64,000 nucleotides of DNA, taken from the NCBI GenBank assembly GCA_014529385.2, contig CM043969.1:11986648-12050647 (forward strand). Reading direction: 5' to 3'. Made by a program: the position numbers and the translations under genes. Positions 1 to 9,521 of the stretch are shown here, in pieces (positions within the stretch are counted from its first letter, which is position 1; the number at the start of each line of letters is the position of its first letter). The DNA is from Adiantum capillus-veneris (lineage: Eukaryota > Streptophyta > Polypodiopsida > Polypodiales > Pteridaceae). The notes beneath the pieces are model-generated. The model did no database searches and was not told the origin of the DNA. It worked only from the letters and a program-made list of their open reading frames with translations.

Positions 1-186
1 AATGAAGGGAGTGGGGAAGTAAATTCGTCATTCATACCTAAAATAGACCCTATGCTTCTTGAGAGTGTGCATGTGAATGTTCCATCCACTGCACCTCCTG
101 ATCCTTTAGGACTATCTCCCTCTGAGGTTTTACTACCTGATGGTAGGAGTCTTGCCGAAGTACAAGAGATCGAACGCTATATGTAA
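1..186 (+). CDS. 3' end of a gag-region ORF of element A (partial)
   Basis: Frame 1 is open from the window edge and stops at TAA 184-186, ending in EIERYM. It is proline- and acid-rich with no domain I recognise. It lies directly before the gag ORF in another frame, as the N-terminal extension of element B lies before its gag. It is probably the end of an N-terminal gag segment separated by a frameshift. The start is outside the window. Confidence 0.45.
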   Translation, partial: NEGSGEVNSSFIPKIDPMLLESVHVNVPSTAPPDPLGLSPSEVLLPDGRSLAEVQEIERYM

Positions 187-257
187 GCAACAAGGGAGAG
201 GGAAATTGAGAACCTACGAAGGCTAGAACAAAGCCGATCCCTGAAGAAAAGACTCCT

Positions 258-1949
258 ATGACAACAATCATGCCAGCCGAGCAAGCGAGTGCTCCCAAGG
301 TAGCAGTCACGGAGGGGCAAGCTATGGGGAGCAATAATGCTTCCACTTCAAGGGAAACCTCCAGCACGCCAGGCCTAGATGGGATATTCCTAAACGAAAA
401 TTGGGAGTATGACCTACAAGCAAAAACTTTAACTGATCGGTACACAGGACACACCTATCATGTGGGTTGGTTAGATGTTCTACAATCCACATCGGGTGCT
501 ACTAGCATAGATGAACAACAACAGAAAGTCTGTGATGTCCTCCATAGGATTGTCGAGTTAGAAAGACGGAACACAGGGATCAACATGCCTTCAACAGGCC
601 TAATGAGATTCTTGGATACGGGAAAGTCCAACCAACCAACCCTATCACAAATGGAGACTCCCTCAGTGAGCCCCATTGATCCTCCATATGTTGTTTTGTC
701 AGGAGCCTCAGTACAATCTGAGCCCACAAGTGGCAGCTTTACCTTCCCAGATCTAGCTCATCTTTCTCTTAATGACACTACGGCTACTATGCATATCCCA
801 GTGGTGAGCATGACAAGAAATACACCATGGAGTTCATTTGTTAACACTGCGCCGATGCCTAGTAGCACAGTGGCCCCAACTATACCTGCATGTATGTATC
901 AATCATGTGCACCTATCGTACCTCAGCCTCATGTAGCTCCTACACCTCCGATTATTCCAAGAGCTTACAATCCACAATGGCATTATCCAAGCTCTTATAC
1001 AAGTGGAGCCATGCCATTTAATAATAACATGCCATATCAGGCACCCCTTATGCCTAGGGCCACGCCTGTAAACTTTGGACCATCGTCTGGTACACCACCA
1101 TACGAAATATGGGACCCAAGAGCCGCGCGTATGCCAAAGACAAGGCCAACTCCCATCTCACATGTGGTTCTAGGAGCACATACACCCATTATACCTGCTC
1201 AAATAGGAGATTTGGCAGCATTTTCTCAAACTATCGATCGCTCTATTGCGGAAAACATGCGTAGTGCACCTGATAGAGAGCCTAGGAGCAAGGCAGTTCA
1301 AGTAGCTAAGCTCACACAGAAATTCAGTGGAGACGGAGATGCTAGAAAGCATATGGAAGTCTTTGAACATGTGTGCGATTCTTTGGAAGAGCACAATGAG
1401 CTACATAAGTGTAAGGCTTTGAGTTTGACCCTAAGCGGAAAGGCTGGAGATTGGTATAGAACCTTAAGAGTAGAAGAGAAAACGATCTACTCTACTCTTA
1501 GGAGATTGTTCTTGAAAGAGCACATACGAGAGGGAGTACTTTGGGGTGTAGCCTCTCAGCTCCAGAAAGCCCAACGAGAAGAAGGTGAATCCGTGAGAGA
1601 CTTCATTAGTGGCCTAAAGAATTTGAATTCTCGATGCAATCCAAATGAGCGATTCAACAACAACCAATTGCTCGATAGATTCATTAGGGAACTACGACAT
1701 GAAATTATATATAATGGCCTAGTCATTAGAGGTATCACTACTTGGGAAGCAGTCACCATGAATGCAATCCAATTGGATGATAATTTAATGATTGCAGGAG
1801 AAAGAGTGTCTGCGGAGCCGAAGTCTAGTAGCTTGCAAGTGTCAGGGCATGAGCCAATGAAGATAAAGCCAATCGTGAAAGAGCAAACGATATTTGAGAT
1901 GACTTTGGCAGATCTCACCAAGGCCATCCAAGAAAGCCTAAAGGGGTAA
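258..1949 (+). CDS. gag: Gag capsid region, Ty3/gypsy element A
   Basis: This 563-residue ORF has a long low-complexity proline/serine/threonine-rich N-terminal half, then a retrotransposon gag-type helical domain from about residue 340 to 515. Landmarks are KLTQKFSGDGDARKHMEVFE, ALSLTLSGKAGDWYRTL and LLDRFIRELRHEI. Gag assembles the cytoplasmic particle that packages element RNA. The ORF stops at 1947 (AAG GGG TAA), but the +1 frame continues directly into the zinc-knuckle ORF, so the capsid and nucleocapsid parts were probably one protein. The break lies in a run of four G, so slippage, a real one-base insertion or an assembly error are all possible. Confidence 0.85.
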   Translation: MTTIMPAEQASAPKVAVTEGQAMGSNNASTSRETSSTPGLDGIFLNENWEYDLQAKTLTDRYTGHTYHVGWLDVLQSTSGATSIDEQQQKVCDVLHRIVELERRNTGINMPSTGLMRFLDTGKSNQPTLSQMETPSVSPIDPPYVVLSGASVQSEPTSGSFTFPDLAHLSLNDTTATMHIPVVSMTRNTPWSSFVNTAPMPSSTVAPTIPACMYQSCAPIVPQPHVAPTPPIIPRAYNPQWHYPSSYTSGAMPFNNNMPYQAPLMPRATPVNFGPSSGTPPYEIWDPRAARMPKTRPTPISHVVLGAHTPIIPAQIGDLAAFSQTIDRSIAENMRSAPDREPRSKAVQVAKLTQKFSGDGDARKHMEVFEHVCDSLEEHNELHKCKALSLTLSGKAGDWYRTLRVEEKTIYSTLRRLFLKEHIREGVLWGVASQLQKAQREEGESVRDFISGLKNLNSRCNPNERFNNNQLLDRFIRELRHEIIYNGLVIRGITTWEAVTMNAIQLDDNLMIAGERVSAEPKSSSLQVSGHEPMKIKPIVKEQTIFEMTLADLTKAIQESLKG

Positions 1950-1950
1950 T

Positions 1951-3597
1951 CGTGCTCCACAAAACACTCATATGTATCCAAGAAGGGAGCAACAATGGTG
2001 CTCAATTTTCTTGGGCCCACATACTATGAGTGAATGCCCTACTTTCAGAGTAAAGTTTAACGGGACTTGTAACGCGTGTGGTAGGTATGGCCATCAAGCG
2101 AAGGATTGCCTAATGCTTAAACGCATCATGGAAAATAGACCGCCTATAGCTTGGGCAGACTCACCTCGAGTTCCTGCATTGATGCCTACCCCACCCATGG
2201 AGCAACAGTTGCCATTACAGCACATGGTCCCTAGAACCCAAAATGTGGTCCAAACCACACCGTTGCCACCTCCAGTTCTAGGACCGCAACCCCCTCATCC
2301 AAGAGTTACACCTATGAACCAAATAGGTTACGAGTCATCTAGTACTTATGTAGATTGCGAAGAGGACATAGACTCTAGTATCACCTATGGAGTTGACATG
2401 CTTGAGGAGTGTCCCATGTACTATATGGAAGACCATTGGGGACAAATCAAACCGGTATATCAAGCTACTGCGCTAGCAGCAAGAGGCCAAAACATTAATA
2501 GTTTTACCAAGAGACCACCTCTTCAGTGCTACGAATGTGGTGGACCACATCGAGTAGCTGAGTGCCCCATTGGAATGCAAAAGAATGCCGCACTAATGCA
2601 AACAAGTCAAGGGAGTGCATTGGCAATGCCAATACTCACTTGTAATCGTTGTGGCATAGATCATTTGATCTCACAGTGTCCTAACAATCCAAACGCACCG
2701 AAAATCACACCATTGAACATAATAGAGATTGTTGATGGGACACCACCAACTATAAACATAACACCAGTGAATGCACTCACATGGTCGATGCTCCAAAAGC
2801 AAAATTACATCCTCGAAGAGAGGGATGCTGCATCCATTGGCCGAGCAAGAAAGAAGAAAACACGAAGAAAGAAATCCCTTAATGCTTCTAGCTCAAAACC
2901 TAGTTCAAAGACTAACATAGGGACAGGAGAGGATCCCGTGTATATGAATGACCCTGAGGATGACTCAGATTCGATAGAGACCACGAAGACCAAAATTGTT
3001 ACTACAAAGGAAAAAGCCAGTGAGGAGGATCACGAGAGGGAATTACGACGAACACCAAAAGAGTATTCAAGTTTAAACCACCTAGTTGCGAACCCCCAAG
3101 ATAAGCCACGAGAGACAAAAAATGAGGATTACAAGAGAAAGATTGGAACCTATCCAAACCGAACAGTGGAAATTGAACGAGTCCAACAACTGAGGGATTT
3201 GGTGGAAGAAACTCAACGAACATTAGAACCTGAACCCAAACATATCCAGATGTCGGACACAGTGTTTCCCACACAAGTTCAACCTCACAAGAACTACAGG
3301 CCGTTAGCTATACCCAGTATCATTCGAGAAGAGAGTGAGGGTAGGACATCTGAAAGTGGACACACACCTTTCCTACTAGAGAGAATGTTTGGTGAGGGAA
3401 TGCCCGACCCCCTTGAGGAAGTGGAGATTCCATCTTCACCATTCTCTTGTCAGGGTCCTACATCCCACAAGATGCCATTAAATGTTGCCAAATTGATGGA
3501 TTTCATGTCTTCAGAAGTTAGAACCACCATCATGTCCAAACTATATAAAGACCCCGAGCTAGTCTCAACTCTTCGAGCCTTCCTCAATGGAGAATAA
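1951..3597 (+). CDS. gag: Gag nucleocapsid region with zinc knuckles, element A
   Basis: The frame is open from about 1951; the first ATG is at 1972. It begins with a WCSIF...H...C finger-like motif, then a standard CX2CX4HX4C knuckle (CNACGRYGHQAKDC), then two shortened CX2CX3HX4C knuckles (CYECGGPHRVAEC and CNRCGIDHLISQC). Such knuckles bind element RNA during packaging. A lysine/arginine-rich and acidic linker follows. The frame ends at TAA 3595-3597 (GAA TAA CAG), and the protease continues in the same frame after it. This is therefore either a gag/pol boundary crossed by readthrough or a single nonsense mutation. Element B has no stop at the equivalent place, which favours mutation. Confidence 0.85.
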   Translation, partial: RAPQNTHMYPRREQQWCSIFLGPHTMSECPTFRVKFNGTCNACGRYGHQAKDCLMLKRIMENRPPIAWADSPRVPALMPTPPMEQQLPLQHMVPRTQNVVQTTPLPPPVLGPQPPHPRVTPMNQIGYESSSTYVDCEEDIDSSITYGVDMLEECPMYYMEDHWGQIKPVYQATALAARGQNINSFTKRPPLQCYECGGPHRVAECPIGMQKNAALMQTSQGSALAMPILTCNRCGIDHLISQCPNNPNAPKITPLNIIEIVDGTPPTINITPVNALTWSMLQKQNYILEERDAASIGRARKKKTRRKKSLNASSSKPSSKTNIGTGEDPVYMNDPEDDSDSIETTKTKIVTTKEKASEEDHERELRRTPKEYSSLNHLVANPQDKPRETKNEDYKRKIGTYPNRTVEIERVQQLRDLVEETQRTLEPEPKHIQMSDTVFPTQVQPHKNYRPLAIPSIIREESEGRTSESGHTPFLLERMFGEGMPDPLEEVEIPSSPFSCQGPTSHKMPLNVAKLMDFMSSEVRTTIMSKLYKDPELVSTLRAFLNGE

Positions 3598-5631
3598 CAG
3601 GCCGGATTACCACAGTTTGCACATATGAACAAACCTGACTCGGTAATGAATGATGAGGAACATTTAGCACCACCATCTGACCTAGCGGGACATGAATCTA
3701 TAATTGAAGTACCCGTTAACAAGTTGGGGCAATACTTTGAAGGTGATGAATCTAATGCTACTCTACCAATCACTACTAAAGGATTAACTGTAAAGGGGGT
3801 CCTTGACGGTGGTGCAGGAGTCAGCATGGTGACAAAGAGTTGTTGGGAGTCTATGGGGCGACCTCACCTTGAAGCCACAAGCGTAGTGGTAAAAATGGCT
3901 AATGGATCTATTGTTACGCCTATTGGAATGTTAAAGGATCTCAGAATCAAGGTCTTGGGACACAAGGTAAGGCAAACTTTCATTGTTATGGATTTTTCCA
4001 AGCATCCTATGTCATTTGAGATGATCTTAGGGCGTCCATTCATGAGGGAAGCAAAAATGGTGCATGATTGGTCCAAAAACCACATCTACTTACAGTTCCA
4101 AGACTCTGTCATTCGAGTTGATCTTTTAAGTGGTCGAACGCATCCTCTAGGAAATAAATTCATCATTGATAATCAATCAGACACAACAATTCACTCAGCT
4201 CCATTACAGTATTGTTACACGTGTAACGAAGACACGGATATTGGGGAGAACTCTCCTTATATGGATATCCTACCCGGAATGGCTGAGTCAGACAATGTTG
4301 ATTGGGTACACCTAGCGGCAACTATAGATACATGGGGAGCTAGAGGAACAACCTGGGTAACACCAGATGGGGAAGAGATACCACACATTGCACCAGTAAA
4401 CATGTTAGGTGTAGCGCATGTAACATCCGATGATAAGAAAGAGGCACACCTACCTGAGAGTGAAACCGATGATTCCTCAAAGGCTTCATGCCAATACACA
4501 TCAGAAACGGAATCTCAGGGAGAAATGGATTCAGAACCTGAGGAAACATCGAGTGAGCCAAGTATAGAAACTGAACACTCAAGGTCTAGTATGACCATCT
4601 ATGGTAATTTATATGAGAGTGAAGAAGATACAAGCGAAGACCTATCAAGTGAGTCGAGTTTAAACATTTACCAAAATCAAAACCTTAACAAGAAACAAAG
4701 GTCATATAAGAGACGACGATATCGAGCAAATGTGAGAGCTAGGATAAACAAGGAAAGATCTACAAGATCTACTGCAGAATGGCTTAGCTATCTAGGGGCA
4801 TGTGATGCTCATCGAAAGCTAGTAGACAATTGGGGTGAACATCTCCAAAGTGTCATGTGGTGCAGCCCGCGACCCATTGACCTCGCTCAATTGGAGGTTA
4901 CAGAGCCGAAATTGAGTCGAACTATAAGAAGACGTCAAAACCGAGAGTTAGCACAACAACAAAAGGAGGCAGAACTAAAAGAAAGGTCTCCGTCAAGACA
5001 AGAGCCTGCTGACTTACATACGGCTCCTGAACATTTTAAATCTTATACCACGGGGGAGCGAAAGGTTGTGTATGCCAAAGCCCAACGAATACCTACCAAT
5101 GGAAACAGTGGAGTCTATGATGGTCCAGCGGTAGTTAAAGAGATAGAATTAGCAGAACCAGGTGAGGAGTCTAAACCAGTCTTTATTGCTCAAGACCTTA
5201 CCGAAACTGAAGAGGCTGTACTTAAGGAGCTCCTCAAGGAATACAAGGATATCTTTGCTTGGACATATCATGACATGAAGGGCGTTCCACCTTCTGTGGT
5301 GCAACATACAATTCCCATGATCAACGCTGCTAAACCCGTCCAGCAACGACCCTATCCAATGAATCCTAAGTACGCCAAAATTGTACAAGAGGAGATTGAA
5401 AAACTTATCCAATGTGGATTCATATACCCTATTGAGCACTCAGAATGGGTTTCTCCAATAGTCATTGTGCCAAAAAAGAATGGGAAACTAAGAGTGTGCG
5501 TGGACCTCAAGAAAGTTAATGCAGCCACTAGGAGAGATCATTATCCATTGCCATATTCAGAACATGTGCTTGAAAGAGTTGCGGGCAAGGAAGCTTATAG
5601 CTTTTTAGATGGGTACTTTGGTTACAATTAA
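3598..5631 (+). CDS. pol: Protease (PR1) and N-terminal half of reverse transcriptase, element A
   Basis: The frame is shared with the preceding ORF; first ATG at 3625. A retropepsin-like domain comes first, with the active-site position at VLDGGAG (Asp codon at 3805) and a C-terminal ILGRPF motif. The residue after the catalytic Asp is Gly, where Ser or Thr is normal, so PR1 activity is doubtful. A long acidic/serine-rich linker and a basic stretch follow, then the RT fingers and palm (FAWTYHDMKGV, VSPIVIVPKKNGKLRVCVDL, YSFLDGYFGYN). The ORF ends at TAA 5629, where Gln is expected (GYN-Q), consistent with CAA to TAA. The frame then continues in the next entry. Confidence 0.87.
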   Translation, partial: QAGLPQFAHMNKPDSVMNDEEHLAPPSDLAGHESIIEVPVNKLGQYFEGDESNATLPITTKGLTVKGVLDGGAGVSMVTKSCWESMGRPHLEATSVVVKMANGSIVTPIGMLKDLRIKVLGHKVRQTFIVMDFSKHPMSFEMILGRPFMREAKMVHDWSKNHIYLQFQDSVIRVDLLSGRTHPLGNKFIIDNQSDTTIHSAPLQYCYTCNEDTDIGENSPYMDILPGMAESDNVDWVHLAATIDTWGARGTTWVTPDGEEIPHIAPVNMLGVAHVTSDDKKEAHLPESETDDSSKASCQYTSETESQGEMDSEPEETSSEPSIETEHSRSSMTIYGNLYESEEDTSEDLSSESSLNIYQNQNLNKKQRSYKRRRYRANVRARINKERSTRSTAEWLSYLGACDAHRKLVDNWGEHLQSVMWCSPRPIDLAQLEVTEPKLSRTIRRRQNRELAQQQKEAELKERSPSRQEPADLHTAPEHFKSYTTGERKVVYAKAQRIPTNGNSGVYDGPAVVKEIELAEPGEESKPVFIAQDLTETEEAVLKELLKEYKDIFAWTYHDMKGVPPSVVQHTIPMINAAKPVQQRPYPMNPKYAKIVQEEIEKLIQCGFIYPIEHSEWVSPIVIVPKKNGKLRVCVDLKKVNAATRRDHYPLPYSEHVLERVAGKEAYSFLDGYFGYN

Positions 5632-6375
5632 ATCACAATTGCATTAGAGGACCAAGCTAAAACTGCTTTTATCACAGAGTTTGGAGTGTTTGCATTTCGT
5701 GTTATGGCTTTTGGCTTAACGAATGCCCCTGCTACATTCCAACGATTAATAAACACTGCGTTTAAAGAATTTCTAAGGGAGTTTTGTGAAGCTTTCCTAG
5801 ACGACCTTTGTGTTTATTCTTCTTGGGAGAAGCATTTTTTATATCTACGAAAAATATTTGAAAGGTGCAGATTTTATTGCATCTCATTGAACCCTTTCAA
5901 ATGCCAATTTTGGGTTAAGCATGAAGTCATTATAGGGCATATAGTGTCCAAGAACGGGATATCCACAGATGAGAGTAAGATTAAAGACATTGCCGATTTG
6001 CCACCACCTACGAACTATAAAGGAGTTCAAAGATTTATGGGCCATGTTGGTTATTATCGAAGATTTATTTTAAACTTTGCCGAGATAGCGCGTCCATTGT
6101 ACAAGCTTCTTATCGAGTTTCACTGGACGGAAGAATGTCATCAATCTTATGAGTTATTAAAGAAGGCCCTAACAAGTGCTCCAATCCTGCGAACACCCGA
6201 TTGGAATGTACCTTTTCATGTGCATATTGATGCATCAAATTTTGCTATTGGGTGTGTTCTAACTCAACCAGGAGAACATAAATTGGACTACCCTATTAGC
6301 TTTGCAAGTCGCCAATTAAATGATGCCGAGATGAACTACACTACTACAGAGCGCGAAGGTCTAGCTGTGATTTAA
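5632..6375 (+). CDS. pol: Reverse transcriptase C-terminal half and start of RNase H, element A
   Basis: This is in the same frame as the previous ORF and is separated only by the TAA at 5629. The RT palm motif FGLTNAPATFQR is followed by the catalytic FLDD (5794-5805), a Phe variant of YxDD. The connection (VGYYRRFI) and the start of RNase H (HIDASNFAIGCVL, FASRQLNDAEMNYTTTEREGLAVI) follow. It stops at TAA about 6373. Comparison with element B, which reads MIYAVKKFRHYLLA here, implies loss of about 11 bp after GTGATTTA. That explains both the stop and the change of frame. Confidence 0.87.
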   Translation: MTIALEDQAKTAFITEFGVFAFRVMAFGLTNAPATFQRLINTAFKEFLREFCEAFLDDLCVYSSWEKHFLYLRKIFERCRFYCISLNPFKCQFWVKHEVIIGHIVSKNGISTDESKIKDIADLPPPTNYKGVQRFMGHVGYYRRFILNFAEIARPLYKLLIEFHWTEECHQSYELLKKALTSAPILRTPDWNVPFHVHIDASNFAIGCVLTQPGEHKLDYPISFASRQLNDAEMNYTTTEREGLAVI

Positions 6376-8737
6376 ATTTCGCTATTACCTTCTTGCTACC
6401 AAGTTTGTGTTTTATGTTGATCATCAAGCATTGCTATATTTGGTAAACAAGCCGTGTTCCACAGGTCGAATTACACGATGGTTGTTAATTCTTCTTGAGT
6501 TTGACTTCACCGTTGTTGTGAGGCCTGGGAGGAAACATGTCATGACGGATCATTTATCTCGTATCCTTAATGGCGAAGCTCCTACAGGGGTTGATGATGA
6601 ATTGCCTGATACTCCTTTGCTCATTGTTGAGACAATGTCTGAATGGAGTGAAAAGATTGTTAACTTCTTAGTTAATGGTTTTCCACCCAAAGAACTGCGA
6701 AAAGATATAGCTCAAAAATTAATCAAGGAATGCGAACCCTATTGCTTACTGGCTGGAACTCTCTATAAGAGAGGAAAAGATGATGTTCTTAGACGCTGTG
6801 CCCGCGAGGATGAGTATTTATATATTCTACAAGAGGCACACATGGGCGTAGCTGGTGGTCACTTTTCAGAAAAGTTGACTGCCCAAAAGATCTTACAGTC
6901 AGGCTATTGGTGGCCCACTCTGTTTAAGGATGCATCACTTTTTGCAAAGGGATGTGATGAATGCCAACGCTTCAACAAGCCACAAAGAAGGGATAGGATG
7001 CCTCTACATCCCATCAAGGTAACCCAACCATTTGAAAAGTGGGACTTAGACTTTGTAGGACCGATTAGTCCGGCTGCACGTAACACGCAATCACGATATA
7101 TCATTGTGGCTACCGACGATGTAACCAAATGGGCTGAAGCAAAAGCAACACGAAAGGCAGATGCAAAAACAACAGCTAAGTTCCTCTTTGAGAACATTAT
7201 CACACGTTTTGGATGCCCCTTTGAACTTGTGAGTGACAATGGAACTCATTTTATAAATGAAGTAATAAAAGAACTCACATCAAACTTCATGATATCTCAC
7301 CACAAGTCTACACCCTATTATCCCCAAGCAAATGGCCAAGCTGAGAGTACCAACAAAACTCTCATCTCCATTTTGACAAAGACAGTTGAGGCTCATCCCA
7401 CTGATTGGGACCTAAAGCTTACATCAGCTTTATGGGCTTATCGTACTGCGTATAAAGTTGCTATTAATTGCACACCGTTTAAGATGGTGTATGGTCAAGA
7501 AGCAGTTATGCCATGGGAGTTTGTCATTCCTAGTCTTCGAGTAGCTTCTCAAGAAGGTTGGGATGGTAACCCCTTAGTGAAGCGATTATATATCCTGGAA
7601 AGGCTAGATGAAGAAAGGCAATTAGCTGTGCGAAATGCTCTAGTGGAGAAGGATAGGAGAAAGAAGTGGTTTGATAGCCATTTAAAGGATAAAGACATCA
7701 AGGTTGGTGATAAAGTTCTTATGTACGGGGTACGTAATGAAAAGAAGAAATTGAAATACGTTGGTAAGGGACCATATCGAGTGTGTGAAATTACCCCGCA
7801 AGGTACCATTCGTGTGGAGACTCTAGATGGAGTTGAAACCATTGGATTCCTTAATGGGAGTAAATTCAAAAGATATTATGATCCTCTAAGCCAGGAAGAG
7901 TTGCAAGCCATCCATCAAAAGAAGGCTTCCAAGGAACAAACAGAGCTTAAAAAAATCCAAGCAAGAGTTGAGGCTCGAGAACGACAACAATGTCTTAGAC
8001 GCCAACGAGAGGCTAATCTGGGAATCACGCAAGCATTTTTCAAGGACACAGATGACGACTCATTAGAATTTGATCCACCCCTACGATACCCAATTGAGCT
8101 AAATAGCCCCTATGGGAAAGTACTATACAATGCCTTATTAGATACGGGAGCTAAACACAATTTGTTATCCTATGGAGTTTGGTGTCAATTAGGGAAACCG
8201 ACCCTATCCCCGAGTACGATGCAAGTCAAGGGCATTAATAAAAAGAAAACTGCTATTCTTGGAGTCCTTCAGACCCCTATTGTCTATGACAATGGAAGCA
8301 TAGTGCAAAGGTTTCTAGTCATGCCCGCGGGAGCTATGGAAGGCAACATAAACCTGGGACGCACGTGGATATTGGCAACCAAATGCACTATTGATTGGGA
8401 TACTGGTAGTGTCACGACGCGACCACCGACTCTTACCCCTATCATTCAAGCAAAGTCACCTACGTTGCAAACTCTAGCAAAGTTGAAGGGCAGCCAACAT
8501 TCACAAGCCAAGGTGGTTAACTCGTCTTTGCCGACTACCCATGAACCTAGCACTTCAACACTTGTAGTTGTAGCAAGCATTAATATTGCAAGTACTCAAC
8601 CTGCACGACCTAAGAGTACATATCAATGGGTCCCCAAGGCCTTACTTCCAACTACCTCAACCCTCCCATCCATTTCAAGAAAAAATTTCCCTGGAGAACC
8701 AAGAGCGTGCTCTAGGAGATTCAAGACCAAATCATGA
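6376..8737 (+). CDS. pol: RNase H end, integrase and second protease-like domain, element A
   Basis: The first residues complete RNase H (FRYYLLATKFVFYVDHQALLYL, DHLSR). Integrase follows: a zinc finger with HX6H and CX2C (EAHMGVAGGHF, CDECQR), then the DDE core (WDLDFVG, VSDNGTHF, PQANGQAEST) and a C-terminal basic domain (KKLKYVGKGPYRV). Instead of ending, the protein continues through a charged helical linker into a retropepsin-like region: LLDTGAKHNLLS (Asp codon at 8141) and NLGRTWI about 70 residues later. It stops at TGA 8735-8737, and the frame continues beyond with W-x-P-K motifs. No chromodomain is seen. Confidence 0.88.
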
Positions 8738-9274
8738 TGGATTCCAAAACGACTATTAGAAGCCCAAGGCTACTATGATGGAAATGAGAAAATTTGGGTA
8801 CCTAAACGTAAAATGTGTCCTTCCCTATCGACAACAAACCCATATGAGTCAAACAGTGTAACGCTAAAGCCAATGGCAGACCGTGGGAAGGGAAAGATCA
8901 CAGAATGCTACACACCTAGTCCAGAGCTAGTTTGGGCTCCAAGGCAAAACCAATTTATTCCACCTAGCTCAGGAAGGGGGGAGTTCCCTGAAGCTTCTAG
9001 CTCATCATGTAATACATCCATAGAGGTAAAAGCTTCTACACAGCCTCCATCTATAGTAGTGGACCTCCATGAAGCTACAAAAGAATCCACACCTCCCAGT
9101 GTTCAAGAATCACCTGATGAACCACTTCAAGTTCGATCCTGGGAGAGTACCTTACGACCCTTGCAACTTGACGAGGCACCTAGGGTAATAGAAAACTACT
9201 GGCAAAAATGCTCACCTATTACCAATTGGAACAATTGGTTTCAAAGGGTGACGACATCATTTCAAACGGTATGA
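8738..9274 (+). CDS. C-terminal tail with W-x-P-K motifs, element A
   Basis: This is the same frame as the integrase/PR2 ORF, separated by one TGA (TCA TGA TGG). It reads WIPKRLLEAQGYYDGNEKIW then VPKRKM, continuing the QWVPK seen before the stop, and then a serine/proline-rich acidic tail. The same kind of W-[IV]-P-K repeats follow the second protease-like domain of element B, so this is a family feature rather than chance. Function unknown. The ORF ends at TGA 9272-9274, immediately before a purine-rich tract. Confidence 0.6.
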   Translation, partial: WIPKRLLEAQGYYDGNEKIWVPKRKMCPSLSTTNPYESNSVTLKPMADRGKGKITECYTPSPELVWAPRQNQFIPPSSGRGEFPEASSSSCNTSIEVKASTQPPSIVVDLHEATKESTPPSVQESPDEPLQVRSWESTLRPLQLDEAPRVIENYWQKCSPITNWNNWFQRVTTSFQTV

Positions 9275-9280
9275 TCTACC

Positions 9281-9295
9281 CAAGGAAGGGGGGAG
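9281..9295 (+). other. Purine-rich tract, possible polypurine tract of element A
   Basis: The tract AAGGAAGGGGGGAG is followed by TGTTTGTGG, the arrangement expected where a 3' LTR starts. Element B has a comparable tract (GGAGGGGGGGAG) directly before TGTTGAG. The case for a real LTR start here is weakened by the protein-like ORF that follows and by a second, similar tract near 11.3 kb. Confidence 0.4.
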
Positions 9296-9371
9296 TGTTT
9301 GTGGACATCCATTATTCACTTGCTTTCCTCTCAACCTTTCCCCCTGACCCCTTAATCTCCAATCTTAGGGA

Positions 9372-9384
9372 ATGTATATATAAA
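9372..9384 (+). promoter_or_regulatory. TATA-like box upstream of a small acidic ORF
   Basis: GTATATATAAAGCC lies about 150 bp before the ATG at 9522, with no long ORF between. It could be the U3 TATA box of an LTR starting at 9296, or an internal promoter for the acidic ORF. The sequence alone does not decide. Confidence 0.4.
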
Positions 9385-9521
9385 GCCTTATACTCACAAA
9401 AACAAGATAAAAAAGTAAAAGAGCAAGAGCCATAACACAAATCATAAAAACAAATTATGCACAAGAACACGACCCTTGTAATATTTGCACTCTAACCATC
9501 ATCTATTTGCGTGTACAGATA

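Noticed and set aside
1944-1972. Programmed +1 frameshift at the gag border conserved in elements A and B
   Set aside because: Both show a +1 change near a GGGG, but in A it lies before the WC...HxxxxC finger and in B after it, so the positions are not equivalent. Many other breaks of the same kind occur, which fits decay or indel errors better.
6407-8737. Chromodomain after integrase in element A
   Set aside because: The C-terminal part shows a charged helix and then retropepsin motifs; no chromodomain pattern is visible.
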